Positions 7,436 through 16,301 of a DNA stretch of 39,029 nt are shown here, piece by piece. The position numbers were made by a program, and so were the translations under genes. The stretch's first letter is position 1, and the number at the start of each line of letters is the position of its first letter. The notes under the pieces are model-generated. The model worked only from the letters and a program-made list of their open reading frames with translations, searched no databases and was not told the DNA's origin. This DNA is from Hydrogenovibrio sp. UBA654 (GTDB lineage Bacteria; Pseudomonadota; Gammaproteobacteria; Thiomicrospirales; Thiomicrospiraceae), in NCBI GenBank assembly GCA_002299585.1, contig DBOE01000039.1:1-39029 (forward strand), read 5' to 3'.

Positions 7436-7648
7436 CTAATAATGAGGAGCGAGTATCTCTTCAGATGCTAGTTTTATATTATCAACTTGCCCTTGTTTTA
7501 TTTTTTGTAATAAATTAGTTAGGGCTTTTAGTTGGTTTTTTAATTCTAGTATATCTTGTTGTTGTAGTAATAAGTTATTATTTAGCGTTTCTATGGTATT
7601 TTCTTGATAGCTTATTTTTATCTCTAGTTTTTCTAATTTTTCAACCAT
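7436..7648 (-). CDS. slyX: SlyX family coiled-coil protein
   Basis: The 70-residue product is almost entirely a predicted coiled coil with regularly spaced Leu/Ile residues. It ends in the diagnostic APHY, the usual SlyX ending being PPHY. The function of SlyX is unknown. The start codon overlaps the end of the M61 peptidase gene by 16 nt, so translation is probably coupled to it. Confidence 0.85.
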   Translation of the reverse strand: MVEKLEKLEIKISYQENTIETLNNNLLLQQQDILELKNQLKALTNLLQKIKQGQVDNIKLASEEILAPHY

Positions 7649-9426
7649 TTAAGTTTTCCGTAGTCTGCAGTTTTGGTTAGCTCTACTCTATCTGCGATAG
7701 TTTTATTTAGAGTTATTTTGGTGGTATAAAGTTCATCTCTTCTAAAATAATGACACTCTACTATATCTCCTTCATCTAATATTTGTAGTAATGTTGCTAA
7801 TTTTTTGGTGTTATTCATCTTATAACCATTGATTGCAACAATTTCATCTCCAGAGGATATTCCGGCATTAGATAGGCTTTGCTCATTTAATACTTTAGTT
7901 ACTTGTATACTTTGGTTTTGGCTATTTGTTAAAGTTGCTCCTAATTGAATGCAGGTAGTTTGGGTTACTGTTGAGCCCCCTAAGTCTTGCATACTCGTCG
8001 CTGGACGCAGCTTAAATTGGATCCCAAATGGTTTAAATAGTTCTGTAAAATTTAGGTCTTTAGTGCCATATAAATGGTTATTAAAAAATTCAGTAAAATC
8101 TATGCCGCTAACTTGGCTACAAAGCTTTTCTATGCTAAATTCTTCTATGGCTTTGTTAGGTAAACCATGGTCTTTCCAAAGAGTTAATAAAATATTATCT
8201 AGTGACTTTTTATTATTAGTTTTGGCTCGAATAATTAAATCTAATCCTAAGGCAATTAAGCTACCTTTGGTATAGTAGCTGATTATTGAATTAGGTGCAT
8301 TTTCATCCTGCTGATAAAATTTTGTCCAGGTTAGCCAGCTAGATTCGGCAACACTTTGTTGAAAACGCCCAGGGATACGATAAGCTCTAGTCATTTCTTT
8401 AGCTAACCTATTTAAGTGCTCATCTGAATTAACTATGTCAGCATGGTTTAAAAATAGTCCATCATAAAAAGAAGTTATGCCTTCAAACCACCAAAGCTGG
8501 TTAGTGTAAACAGGTTTATCTAGTTTAGCATTTTTATAAACAACTGGTTTTATCCTTTTTACATTCCAGCTATGGAAATATTCATGTGAGCAAAGTTCTA
8601 AAAATTGGTGATAGTCTTCTGATGGATGCGAGGTGTTTAGATAAGGTAAGTGCTTTCTAGCACAAAGTAGAGCAGTAGAATTAGTGTGTTCAAGTCCTCC
8701 GTAACCATCTTCAATAATCATTATTTGAAATAGGTACTTCTTAAACGGATAGGGTTTGCCAAACAAATTTAATTCTACTTCACAAATGTGAGTTAAGTCA
8801 TTTATTATTCTTTGTTTATCTAGTTTTTGTTGTTCAAATTTACCAGTAATAGCAACTTTATGGGCTATATCACAAGCAGTAAAATTTAACTCAATGAAAG
8901 TTCCCATTTCTACTGGATATTCGATTAAATTAGTGTAGTTTTGGGCTTGATATTGCCCAAAACCTTGGTCATTTATTTGTAATTCAGGTAAGGTTGTCGC
9001 AATTTTCCAGTTATTATCTTCAGTAAAGTTAGACGATTCTATTAATACTGCACAAGGACAATCTTCTTGACCTAAAACTTGCATAAACAGCGAAGTGCCA
9101 TTAAAAAAAGCATGGTGTTGATCAAAATGAGCACCTCGAACAGATAAATCCCATGCATACACTTGGTATTCTATTAAGATAGCTTCATTAGTTTTTTCTA
9201 CTTGCCATAGTGATTTTTCAAGTGATTTTATACTTAATATTTTTCCAGAAATAGCCTGTGCAGTTATGTTATTTAAGTGTTTAGAAAAATCTCTTATTAA
9301 ATAACTACCCAGTATCCAATTAGGCAAGCTTAACCGCTGTCCACTTGGGTCGGGTATATTTATCTGTATAGATACCGTAAGTAAATGCTGTAGTGGTTTA
9401 CTAGCTGAAACAGTATATTGAATCAT
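7633..9426 (-). CDS. M61 family metallopeptidase with PDZ domain
   Basis: The 597-residue protein is a zinc aminopeptidase of family M61 (glycyl aminopeptidase type). Residues 1-170 form the N-terminal beta domain with the typical LPNWILGSYLIRDF segment. The zinc motif HEYFH is at 281-285, and the third ligand is probably E315 in WWFEGITSFY. The conserved GGLEHTNS lies at 243-250. A PDZ domain covers roughly 470-580 (SNAGISSGDEIVAINGYK). No signal peptide is visible, so it is probably cytoplasmic. It stands 12 nt after the transporter gene and overlaps slyX. Its physiological substrate is unknown. Confidence 0.92.
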   Translation of the reverse strand: MIQYTVSASKPLQHLLTVSIQINIPDPSGQRLSLPNWILGSYLIRDFSKHLNNITAQAISGKILSIKSLEKSLWQVEKTNEAILIEYQVYAWDLSVRGAHFDQHHAFFNGTSLFMQVLGQEDCPCAVLIESSNFTEDNNWKIATTLPELQINDQGFGQYQAQNYTNLIEYPVEMGTFIELNFTACDIAHKVAITGKFEQQKLDKQRIINDLTHICEVELNLFGKPYPFKKYLFQIMIIEDGYGGLEHTNSTALLCARKHLPYLNTSHPSEDYHQFLELCSHEYFHSWNVKRIKPVVYKNAKLDKPVYTNQLWWFEGITSFYDGLFLNHADIVNSDEHLNRLAKEMTRAYRIPGRFQQSVAESSWLTWTKFYQQDENAPNSIISYYTKGSLIALGLDLIIRAKTNNKKSLDNILLTLWKDHGLPNKAIEEFSIEKLCSQVSGIDFTEFFNNHLYGTKDLNFTELFKPFGIQFKLRPATSMQDLGGSTVTQTTCIQLGATLTNSQNQSIQVTKVLNEQSLSNAGISSGDEIVAINGYKMNNTKKLATLLQILDEGDIVECHYFRRDELYTTKITLNKTIADRVELTKTADYGKLKWLKN

Positions 9427-9438
9427 AATAGTTTGACC

Positions 9439-10407
9439 TTAATGTTCTAGGGGAACGCAAAGTTTTTTATGTTTAATAGCAAGTATAGTTTTTATAGTTA
9501 AATGCAAAACTAAAGCTGAAAGTATAGATAAAATTAAAGCTCCAACAAAAAAGAATAACTCTATTTTTAATTTTTCATACATGATAAAACTGGCACTGGC
9601 AATAGCAGAAAGAGGAAAAGTGTATGCCCACCAAGAAAGAGCAAAAGGGATTTTTATAAACCTAATGATTTGGCCTGCCAATAAAAGAGTAAAAAATAAT
9701 GCGGTGTAATATAAAATACGAGCAAAGTCATCTATTGGCTGATTTGGATGCAATGAAACATAAGATATAAAGCCAATCGCCGGTGGGGCTATTAAAATAA
9801 ATAAAGTAGGCTCTAGAACCTTCAACATAGGTGGGTGAAAGAACAAGCGATACATTATAATAGCTTGTAAAACTAACCAAAAAACCAAACCGATACTAAA
9901 AAAATACCAACTTAATTCTATAGGGGCAAAATTAACTGCAGCAATTGGGGCAGCAAAATTACCAACAATTGGAATAAACCAAGCAGGACTCATTTGCTGT
10001 ATTTGCCACTTATCATGTAATAACCAAGTCTGCATTATATAAAAAGTTAATACAATATGTCCACTAGCCCCAATATAAAATATCCAGCTAGCTAAACTCT
10101 CATTTATAGGAATATACAAGACGGATAAAATAATTAAACTAATGGTAAAAGCGGGGAAAAAATTCATCACTACAGGGTGAGATATTTCAAAAATTACCAC
10201 AGTGGGGTATTTGATTGTTTTTAATAGATATATAGTAAAGATTATCAACAAAATAAGTGTAGTTAATATAGTTAAAACAAGGGTAATAATAGGATTTAAA
10301 TCAAAAATTTTCGTTGCATTCATAAATGCGGTGCTTAAGCCTGAAAAGCCCAAAACAGTACCAAATAATGCGGCAGGGAAAAATTGCAATCTACTGGTGT
10401 TTTTCAT
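9439..10407 (-). CDS. SLAC1/TehA (TDT) family transporter
   Basis: The 322-residue membrane protein has about ten hydrophobic helices with the pattern of the tellurite-resistance/dicarboxylate transporter family, which includes TehA and plant SLAC1 anion channels. Supporting segments are FPAALFGTVLGFSGL near the N-terminus, MSPAWFIPIVGNFAAP in the middle and PFALSWWAYTFPLSA near the end, all characteristic. Whether it carries anions, sulfite or tellurite-related compounds cannot be told from sequence. An AAGGA ribosome-binding site precedes the start. It may be co-transcribed with the M61 peptidase gene 12 nt downstream. Confidence 0.8.
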   Translation of the reverse strand: MKNTSRLQFFPAALFGTVLGFSGLSTAFMNATKIFDLNPIITLVLTILTTLILLIIFTIYLLKTIKYPTVVIFEISHPVVMNFFPAFTISLIILSVLYIPINESLASWIFYIGASGHIVLTFYIMQTWLLHDKWQIQQMSPAWFIPIVGNFAAPIAAVNFAPIELSWYFFSIGLVFWLVLQAIIMYRLFFHPPMLKVLEPTLFILIAPPAIGFISYVSLHPNQPIDDFARILYYTALFFTLLLAGQIIRFIKIPFALSWWAYTFPLSAIASASFIMYEKLKIELFFFVGALILSILSALVLHLTIKTILAIKHKKLCVPLEH

Positions 10408-10457
10408 ATTTGTCCTTGTTTAGGCCGTAGGCGGAAATGTTTCTGTAGAAATTTATT

Positions 10458-11138
10458 TTACAATCTTTCTAGTAATTTATTAGAACTATTATTTAGTTCT
10501 TCAATAATTTGTTTAGCAATAGTTTGTGCGGTAGGTATTATATTTGGATTTTCACTTGGAAATTGCTTACTTCTAGTATTTGACTGGAATGCCGGTAAAT
10601 TGGCTAGGTAACAGCTTAGTTGGTTAGTTTCGGTAGCTAAGGTTCTCATTAGCTGCTATAACCCAGCTTTAGCTACTGCGTAAGCTCCGTAATAGGCGGG
10701 TTGGTCCTTGATGTTTTTATCTAACATTGCGATTAATTTGGCATTTTTTGTTTTACATAATAGCTCTAAGCACATTTGTATTAGATGAAAATTGGCATTT
10801 AGATTAGTATGAATTACCTCATACCATTGTTTAGAATCAAAGTGTTCAATAGGAGTACAAGAAGGAAGTATTGCCGCATTTAAAAATACTGCATTTAATT
10901 GTTTAAACTCAGCAAGTAAATTTACTTTTACTTTATGATAATCATCAAGGTTTGCACCTAATAAATCCATAGGTAGCAAGATTATTTCACAGTTATTGTT
11001 TTCTAACTCATCATATAACTTATTTAAGGTAATTAGATCTTTGTCTAATAAAATAAGCTTGTTATTATCAGTGGCTAAAGCAAGAGATAAATTTCTACCT
11101 AGTCCTTGTGATGCTCCAGTAATTAAATATGTTTTCAT
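10458..11138 (-). pseudogene. yciK: YciK-like short-chain dehydrogenase interrupted by an in-frame amber codon
   Basis: Residues 1-160 read as an SDR with the cofactor loop TGASQGLG at 7-14, NAA at 87-89 and the YxxxK pair Y153/K157. Codon 161 is TAG (10656-10658). The same frame then continues without a shift through Q-L-M-R-T-L-A-T-E and a normal YciK-like C-terminus to TAA at 10458, 226 codons plus stop. Homologues usually have Gln-Gln-Leu here, so one CAG-to-TAG change explains the break. The catalytic serine expected 12-14 residues before the Tyr is also missing (L139-D140-K141). The gene overlaps the phosphatase gene by 4 nt, as in intact mupP-yciK pairs. It is probably inactive, unless the amber codon is suppressed. 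Confidence 0.8.
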
Positions 11139-11803
11139 CTTATTTCCTGCAAAAAATATGCCATTTCATCTGCGGTATTAAATTCATAATCAGCCTGGCA
11201 ATTAGTTAAAATATTTTTTGGTACAAAACCAAATAAAGCAGATCCTGTAATCATCTTGGCATTTTTTCCTGCCTGTATATCTCTTGGATGGTCACCTAGG
11301 TAGATACAGTTTTCTGCTTTTACCTTACACGCCTTAGCAGCCATTAGTAATGGAGCAGGATGAGGTTTGTTTTTTTTTGCTGTATCACCGCTTATAACGG
11401 CTACTGGAGCAGATGGAAACTGTTGGTGTGAAATAAGATTGTTAGTTAACCATGCAGGTTTATTAGTTACTATTGCCCAAGGTATTTTTTTATCCGCTAG
11501 AGTTTGTAACCCAGTTTCTAGTCCCTTAAATATTACGGTGTGCTTAGCTATATTCTCTGAATATATTTGTAGAAAATATTCTTTTCTAATCTCTAATTCT
11601 TGGTCATTAGCCTGTGGAAAAGCTAGTTTTATCATAGCCTTGCCACCTTCAGAAATAACTGCTCTTAATTGTTGATAATTTACCTCTGGTTGTTTAAATT
11701 TATGGCAAGTTTTGCTAAGGGCATAAGCAAAATCATGTGAGGTATCTAATAAAGTGCCATCAAGGTCAAATAAAACACATTTTATATTGTGTGTAGGTAT
11801 CAA
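11135..11803 (-). CDS. mupP: HAD phosphatase, MupP / phosphoglycolate phosphatase type
   Basis: The 222-residue protein has all four HAD motifs: DLDGT (D13, D15), VTNKP (T113), the K146-containing KNKPHPAP, and GDHPRD (D171, D175). A helical cap sits between motifs I and II. Genes at this position, between ubiG and yciK, are often annotated gph. In Pseudomonas the equivalent gene is mupP, whose product dephosphorylates MurNAc-6-phosphate in peptidoglycan recycling. Sequence alone does not decide between the two, and the name rests on position. It overlaps ubiG and the SDR gene by 4 nt each, making a tight three-gene unit. Confidence 0.8.
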   Translation of the reverse strand: MIPTHNIKCVLFDLDGTLLDTSHDFAYALSKTCHKFKQPEVNYQQLRAVISEGGKAMIKLAFPQANDQELEIRKEYFLQIYSENIAKHTVIFKGLETGLQTLADKKIPWAIVTNKPAWLTNNLISHQQFPSAPVAVISGDTAKKNKPHPAPLLMAAKACKVKAENCIYLGDHPRDIQAGKNAKMITGSALFGFVPKNILTNCQADYEFNTADEMAYFLQEIR

Positions 11804-12504
11804 TTTTTTTGAAACCCCATTAGATAATTAATATCCATATTTTTACTTAAGCCATAATGGTTTAAAAGAGGGTTAAATTCAATGCCTGAACCTTCTTTTA
11901 ACGTTAAGCCAGATTTTCTTGCCATAGCACTTAGTTCAGATGGCTTTATAAATTGTTCATGGGTATGGGTACCTTTTGGTACCACATTTAATATTCGTTC
12001 AGCTACCACAATACCTAATAAATAAGATTTATAATTTCTATTTAGCGTTGAGAAAAATACCCAGCCATTAGGTTTAACCGCATCCGCTGCTGCCTGAATA
12101 ATTGCTGCTGGATCAGGCACATGTTCAAGCATTTCCATACAGGTCACAAGGTTATAATGCTCAAGATTTTGTTGAGCATGTTCTTCAGCAGAAATTAATT
12201 GATAATTAACTTTAACACCAACATCTAAACTATGTAATTTTGCTACGGTTAATACTTCTTCTGCAAGGTCTATTCCTGTAACAATTGCACCATTTTTTGC
12301 CAGTGATTCAGTTAGTATTCCGCCGCCACAACCAATGTCTAAAATATATTTATTTTCAATTGGTTGTAGTCTCTTTATAAACTCTAGTCTAAAAGGATTT
12401 ATTTTGTGTAAAGCCGAAAACTTACCCTGCTCATCCCACCAACTACTAGCGTGATTATTAAAGTTATTTAATTCCTCAATGTCGGAGTTTTTATTTTTTT
12501 TCAT
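11800..12504 (-). CDS. ubiG: 3-demethylubiquinol / polyprenyl-dihydroxybenzoate O-methyltransferase
   Basis: UbiG performs both O-methylation steps of ubiquinone synthesis using S-adenosylmethionine. The 234-residue protein starts with a typical segment (FNNHASSWWDEQGKF), has the SAM-binding DIGCGGG at 56-62 and acidic D79, and has the CMEMLEHVPDP motif. It is the first gene of the unit with the phosphatase and SDR genes, and is divergent from gyrA, an arrangement conserved in many gammaproteobacteria. Confidence 0.96.
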   Translation of the reverse strand: MKKNKNSDIEELNNFNNHASSWWDEQGKFSALHKINPFRLEFIKRLQPIENKYILDIGCGGGILTESLAKNGAIVTGIDLAEEVLTVAKLHSLDVGVKVNYQLISAEEHAQQNLEHYNLVTCMEMLEHVPDPAAIIQAAADAVKPNGWVFFSTLNRNYKSYLLGIVVAERILNVVPKGTHTHEQFIKPSELSAMARKSGLTLKEGSGIEFNPLLNHYGLSKNMDINYLMGFQKN

Positions 12505-12581
12505 ATACTACTTTTAGTATCTATTCGCTATTTATTAGGAAAGAATATAACACTAGCTATAAATATGCAAAGTTTTTAGTT

Positions 12582-12587
12582 ATAATC
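12582..12587 (+). promoter_or_regulatory. Candidate -10 element for gyrA
   Basis: A perfect TATAAT 37 nt upstream of the gyrA start lies in the 120-nt divergent gap between ubiG and gyrA. The hexamer 17 nt upstream (TATAAA) is a poor -35, so the assignment is tentative. Confidence 0.35.
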
Positions 12588-12624
12588 ATTGATTAATTTA
12601 TAAATAACAAGTTGATTTCTTAAT

Positions 12625-15231
12625 ATGTCTGATTTTGCCAAAGAAGTTTTACCGATCTCTCTTGAGCATGAGATGGAACAATCTTATTTAAGCTATGCCA
12701 TGAGCGTTATTATTGGGAGAGCTTTGCCTGATGTACGAGATGGCTTGAAGCCTGTTCATCGTCGGGTTTTATTTGCTATGAATGTGTTAGGAAATAGTTG
12801 GAATAAACCCTATAAAAAATCTGCTCGTATCGTTGGAGATGTAATCGGTAAATATCATCCACATGGTGATACAGCAGTTTATGACACTATTGTGCGGATG
12901 GCACAGCCTTTTTCTTTGCGTTATATGCTGGTAGATGGGCAGGGTAACTTTGGTTCGGTTGATGGAGATTCTCCAGCTGCCATGCGTTATACCGAAGTTA
13001 GAATGTCTAAAATAGCCCACGAGCTTTTAGCAGACTTGGATAAAGAAACTGTTAATTTTACCGCTAACTATGATGGTTCAGAACATGAGCCTGATGTTTT
13101 TCCAACTAGGTTGCCTAATTTATTAATTAATGGTTCTTCTGGTATTGCGGTAGGGATGGCAACTAACATTCCGCCACATAATATTACTGAAACAGTAAGT
13201 GCTTGTTTAGCGTTAATTGAAAATCCTGATTTAGATGTAGCAGATTTAATGGGATATATTCCAGGGCCTGATTTCCCTACATATGGGATTATTAATGGTA
13301 CAAAAGGAATCGTTGAAGCTTATGAAACTGGGCGTGGGCGAGTACAAATTCGCTCTAAAGTTGATGTGGAAACCGATAGCTCTGGCAAGAGTGCAATCAT
13401 CATTCATGAATTACCTTATCAGGTTAATAAAGCTAGATTAATAGAAAGAATTGCAGAACTTATTAAAGATAAAAAAATTGAGGGGATTACTGCATTAAGA
13501 GATGAATCTGATAAAGACGGCATGCGTGTTGTTATAGAGCTTCGTCGCAGTGAAGTACCAGAAGTTATTATTAATAACCTATACAAACAAACCGCTATGC
13601 AAACTGTATTTGGTATAAATATGGTTTCTCTAATTGATGGGCAACCTAAATTATTAGGTTTAAAACCGATTTTAAATGCGTTTATTAAACACCGCCGCGA
13701 AGTTGTAACTCGTCGTACAATTTATGAACTGCGTAAAGCTAGAGAAAGAGCCCATTTGCTTGAAGGTTTAACTGTTGCTTTAACTAGTATTGATAAAATG
13801 ATTGAGCTAATTAAATCTTCACCAAACCCTAGCGTTGCTAAAGAGAGAATTTTAAATACCCAATGGCCAATTGGAGAAGTTGAAAAACTACTAGAAAAAG
13901 TTGAGCTAAAAGATATTAGACCAGAAAACTTACCCGCAGGTTTTGGTGCAGAGGGTTCTATTTATAAGTTATCCGCAATACAAGCACAAGCAATTTTAGA
14001 AATGCGATTACACCGTTTAACAGGTTTAGAGCAAGATAAAATTATTACTGAATATCAAGACTTAATTGCACAAATTGCAGCTCATTTAGATATTTTGCGT
14101 AATCCTGATCGTTTAACAGCAGTTATTAAAGGAGAGTTAACAGAAGTTATTGAAAATTTTGGCGATAGTAGACGCACAGAAATTGACCATAGCTATTTAG
14201 ATTTAGATGCTGAAGATTTAATCGCTGTTGAAGACCGAATAGTTACTCTATCACAAGATGGTTATATAAAAACCCAGCCATTGTCTGATTACCAAGCACA
14301 ACGCCGAGGAGGGCGTGGTAAATCAGCAACTCAAATGAAAGAAGATGATGAAGTAGGCCAGCTATTAGTTGCCAGCACCCATGACATGTTGCTTTGCTTC
14401 TCAAACAGAGGTCGTTTGTATTGGAAAAAAACCTGGCAACTACCACTTGCTAGCCGTGGTTCCAAAGGTAAACCTATTGTGAATGTACTGCCTGTACAAG
14501 ATGATGAGCATATTACTTCTATACTACCAATTTCAGAATTTAGTGATGATCATTTCGTGTTTATGGCAACTAAAAACTCTATAGTAAAACGCGTAGCTTT
14601 AATAAACTTCTCCCGCCCTAGAGCAAATGGAATTATTGCAGTTAATTTACGCGATGATGATGAACTAGTTGGCACGGCATTAACTGATGGCAACCAAGAA
14701 ATAATGATGTTTAGCAATGTTGGTAAAGCAATTCGCTTTGATGAAAATAATATTCGGGTTATGGGTAGGCAAGCTAGTGGCGTTAGAGGCATGAAGCTTA
14801 AAGAGAATATGTCTATTATTAGTATGCAAGTTGCTCGCCCTGAAACTTTAATTTTAACCGTAACCGAAAATGGTTTTGGTAAGTGTACTTATGTTGATAG
14901 CTACTCAACCATTAAGCGTGGTGGATCTGGAGTTATTTCTATAAAAACTTCACCAAGAAATGGTAATGTAGTTGCCGCAGTTTCTGTTACTCCAGACCAA
15001 GAGGTTATGTTAATAACTAATAAAGCAACTTTGGTTAGAACTAGAGTTTCTGAAATTTCAGTTGTTGGGCGAAATACTCAAGGAGTAAAACTTATTAATG
15101 TTGGTAAGGGTGAGCTAGTTGTTGGCTTAGCTGTTGTTGATGTTAAAGAAGAGTTAGAATTTACAGAAAATCTTGATGAGACTAGTATTGAAAATAACAT
15201 AGAAACCAATGTGGAAGAAAACAAAGATTAA
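12625..15231 (+). CDS. gyrA: DNA gyrase subunit A
   Basis: GyrA is the breakage-reunion subunit of gyrase, which introduces negative supercoils. At 868 residues it has normal length. The catalytic pair is R121-Y122 in AAMRYTE. In the quinolone-determining region the residue at E. coli position 83 is Thr and position 87 is Asp; Thr83 is wild type in several species, so this is not evidence of resistance. The GyrA box QRRGGRG is at 559-565, followed by a six-bladed C-terminal domain and a strongly acidic tail. The stop overlaps the serC start (TAATG). Its ribosome-binding site is weak. Confidence 0.98.
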   Translation: MSDFAKEVLPISLEHEMEQSYLSYAMSVIIGRALPDVRDGLKPVHRRVLFAMNVLGNSWNKPYKKSARIVGDVIGKYHPHGDTAVYDTIVRMAQPFSLRYMLVDGQGNFGSVDGDSPAAMRYTEVRMSKIAHELLADLDKETVNFTANYDGSEHEPDVFPTRLPNLLINGSSGIAVGMATNIPPHNITETVSACLALIENPDLDVADLMGYIPGPDFPTYGIINGTKGIVEAYETGRGRVQIRSKVDVETDSSGKSAIIIHELPYQVNKARLIERIAELIKDKKIEGITALRDESDKDGMRVVIELRRSEVPEVIINNLYKQTAMQTVFGINMVSLIDGQPKLLGLKPILNAFIKHRREVVTRRTIYELRKARERAHLLEGLTVALTSIDKMIELIKSSPNPSVAKERILNTQWPIGEVEKLLEKVELKDIRPENLPAGFGAEGSIYKLSAIQAQAILEMRLHRLTGLEQDKIITEYQDLIAQIAAHLDILRNPDRLTAVIKGELTEVIENFGDSRRTEIDHSYLDLDAEDLIAVEDRIVTLSQDGYIKTQPLSDYQAQRRGGRGKSATQMKEDDEVGQLLVASTHDMLLCFSNRGRLYWKKTWQLPLASRGSKGKPIVNVLPVQDDEHITSILPISEFSDDHFVFMATKNSIVKRVALINFSRPRANGIIAVNLRDDDELVGTALTDGNQEIMMFSNVGKAIRFDENNIRVMGRQASGVRGMKLKENMSIISMQVARPETLILTVTENGFGKCTYVDSYSTIKRGGSGVISIKTSPRNGNVVAAVSVTPDQEVMLITNKATLVRTRVSEISVVGRNTQGVKLINVGKGELVVGLAVVDVKEELEFTENLDETSIENNIETNVEENKD
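12937..12944 (+). promoter_or_regulatory. KOPS-like octamer pointing toward dif
   Basis: GGGCAGGG fits GGGNAGGG on the plus strand, inside gyrA, and reads toward the dif site. It encodes part of the conserved DGQGN stretch, so protein constraint may contribute. Confidence 0.45.
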
Positions 15232-16301
15232 TGAGGACGTTTAATTTTAGTGCAGGACCGGCGATGCTACCTGAGGAGGTAATGAAAAAAGCTCAAGCAG
15301 AGTTTTTAGACTGGAAAAATACTGGCATGTCGGTAATGGAGATAAGCCATCGTAGTAAAGAATTCATGCAATTAGCAAGCAAAATGGAAGCTGATTTGCG
15401 TGAAATAATGTCCATTCCAGATAACTATAAAATTATTTTTACCCATGGAGGGGCATCATTACAGTTTGCCGCAATTCCTTTAAATTTAGTTGCTGAAAAT
15501 GATACTGTTGATTATATAAATACTGGAGTTTGGTCAGCCAAAGCAATAAAAGAAGCCTCTAGGTTCGCCAAGGTAAATGTGGTATCAACCTCTGAAAACC
15601 ATATAGCCGATCTTTCGAGTATCAACTTTAGTGATGATGCTAAATATTTGCATATTTGCCAAAATGAAACTATTACTGGGCTAGAATTCCAAAGCTTACC
15701 AAGCCTAGATAAACCTATAATCGCAGATTTTTCTTCAACCATTCTTTCTCGCCCGATTAATATTTCTAACTATGGGGTTATCTACGCAGGATCGCAAAAA
15801 AATATCGGTTCTGCTGGGCTGGCTATAGTTATAGTAAGGCAAGACTTATTAGGTAGGGCAAGAGGTAGCACTCCAAACTTAATGAATTGGCAAACCTATG
15901 TAGATAATAATTCTATGTTTAATACGCCATCTACCTACTCTTGGTATTTGGCTGGTTTGGTGTTTGAGTGGATTAAAGACCAAGGTGGAGTATCTAAAAT
16001 AGCAGAAGTAAATAAACGCAAAGCACAAAAAATTTATACGCTAATTGATAATTCTAAGCTTTATTATAATGAAGTAGAGAGAAATGTTCGTTCGTGGATG
16101 AATGTAACGTTTAAGTTTAATAATAAAGAATTAGAAGCAAAGTTTTTGCAAGAATCTAAAGATATAGGGTTGTTAAATTTAAAAGGACATAAAGCCTACG
16201 GTGGTATGCGAGCAAGTATCTATAATGCTATGCCAGAAGAGGGTGTGGATGCACTTGTTCAGTTTATGCAAATATTTGAAAAAGAAAATAGTTCACTATG
16301 A
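15231..16301 (+). CDS. serC: Phosphoserine aminotransferase
   Basis: SerC is a PLP enzyme that transfers an amino group from glutamate to 3-phosphohydroxypyruvate in serine synthesis, and also acts in pyridoxal phosphate synthesis. The 356-residue protein begins with the diagnostic NFSAGPAMLPEEV, has HGGASLQF at 72-79, and has the PLP lysine K190 in GSQKNIG. It overlaps gyrA by 1 nt and pheA by 4 nt, as part of a long plus-strand unit. Confidence 0.97.
   Translation: MRTFNFSAGPAMLPEEVMKKAQAEFLDWKNTGMSVMEISHRSKEFMQLASKMEADLREIMSIPDNYKIIFTHGGASLQFAAIPLNLVAENDTVDYINTGVWSAKAIKEASRFAKVNVVSTSENHIADLSSINFSDDAKYLHICQNETITGLEFQSLPSLDKPIIADFSSTILSRPINISNYGVIYAGSQKNIGSAGLAIVIVRQDLLGRARGSTPNLMNWQTYVDNNSMFNTPSTYSWYLAGLVFEWIKDQGGVSKIAEVNKRKAQKIYTLIDNSKLYYNEVERNVRSWMNVTFKFNNKELEAKFLQESKDIGLLNLKGHKAYGGMRASIYNAMPEEGVDALVQFMQIFEKENSSL

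Noticed and set aside
12862..12890. Quinolone resistance mutation at GyrA position 83 (Thr)
   Set aside because: Thr83 is the wild-type residue in several gammaproteobacteria, and Asp87 is unchanged.
14761..14775. Additional KOPS copies such as GGGTAGGC here, GGGCAGGA at about 425 and GGGTAGGA at about 18543
   Set aside because: Each differs from GGGNAGGG at the last base, so they were not counted.
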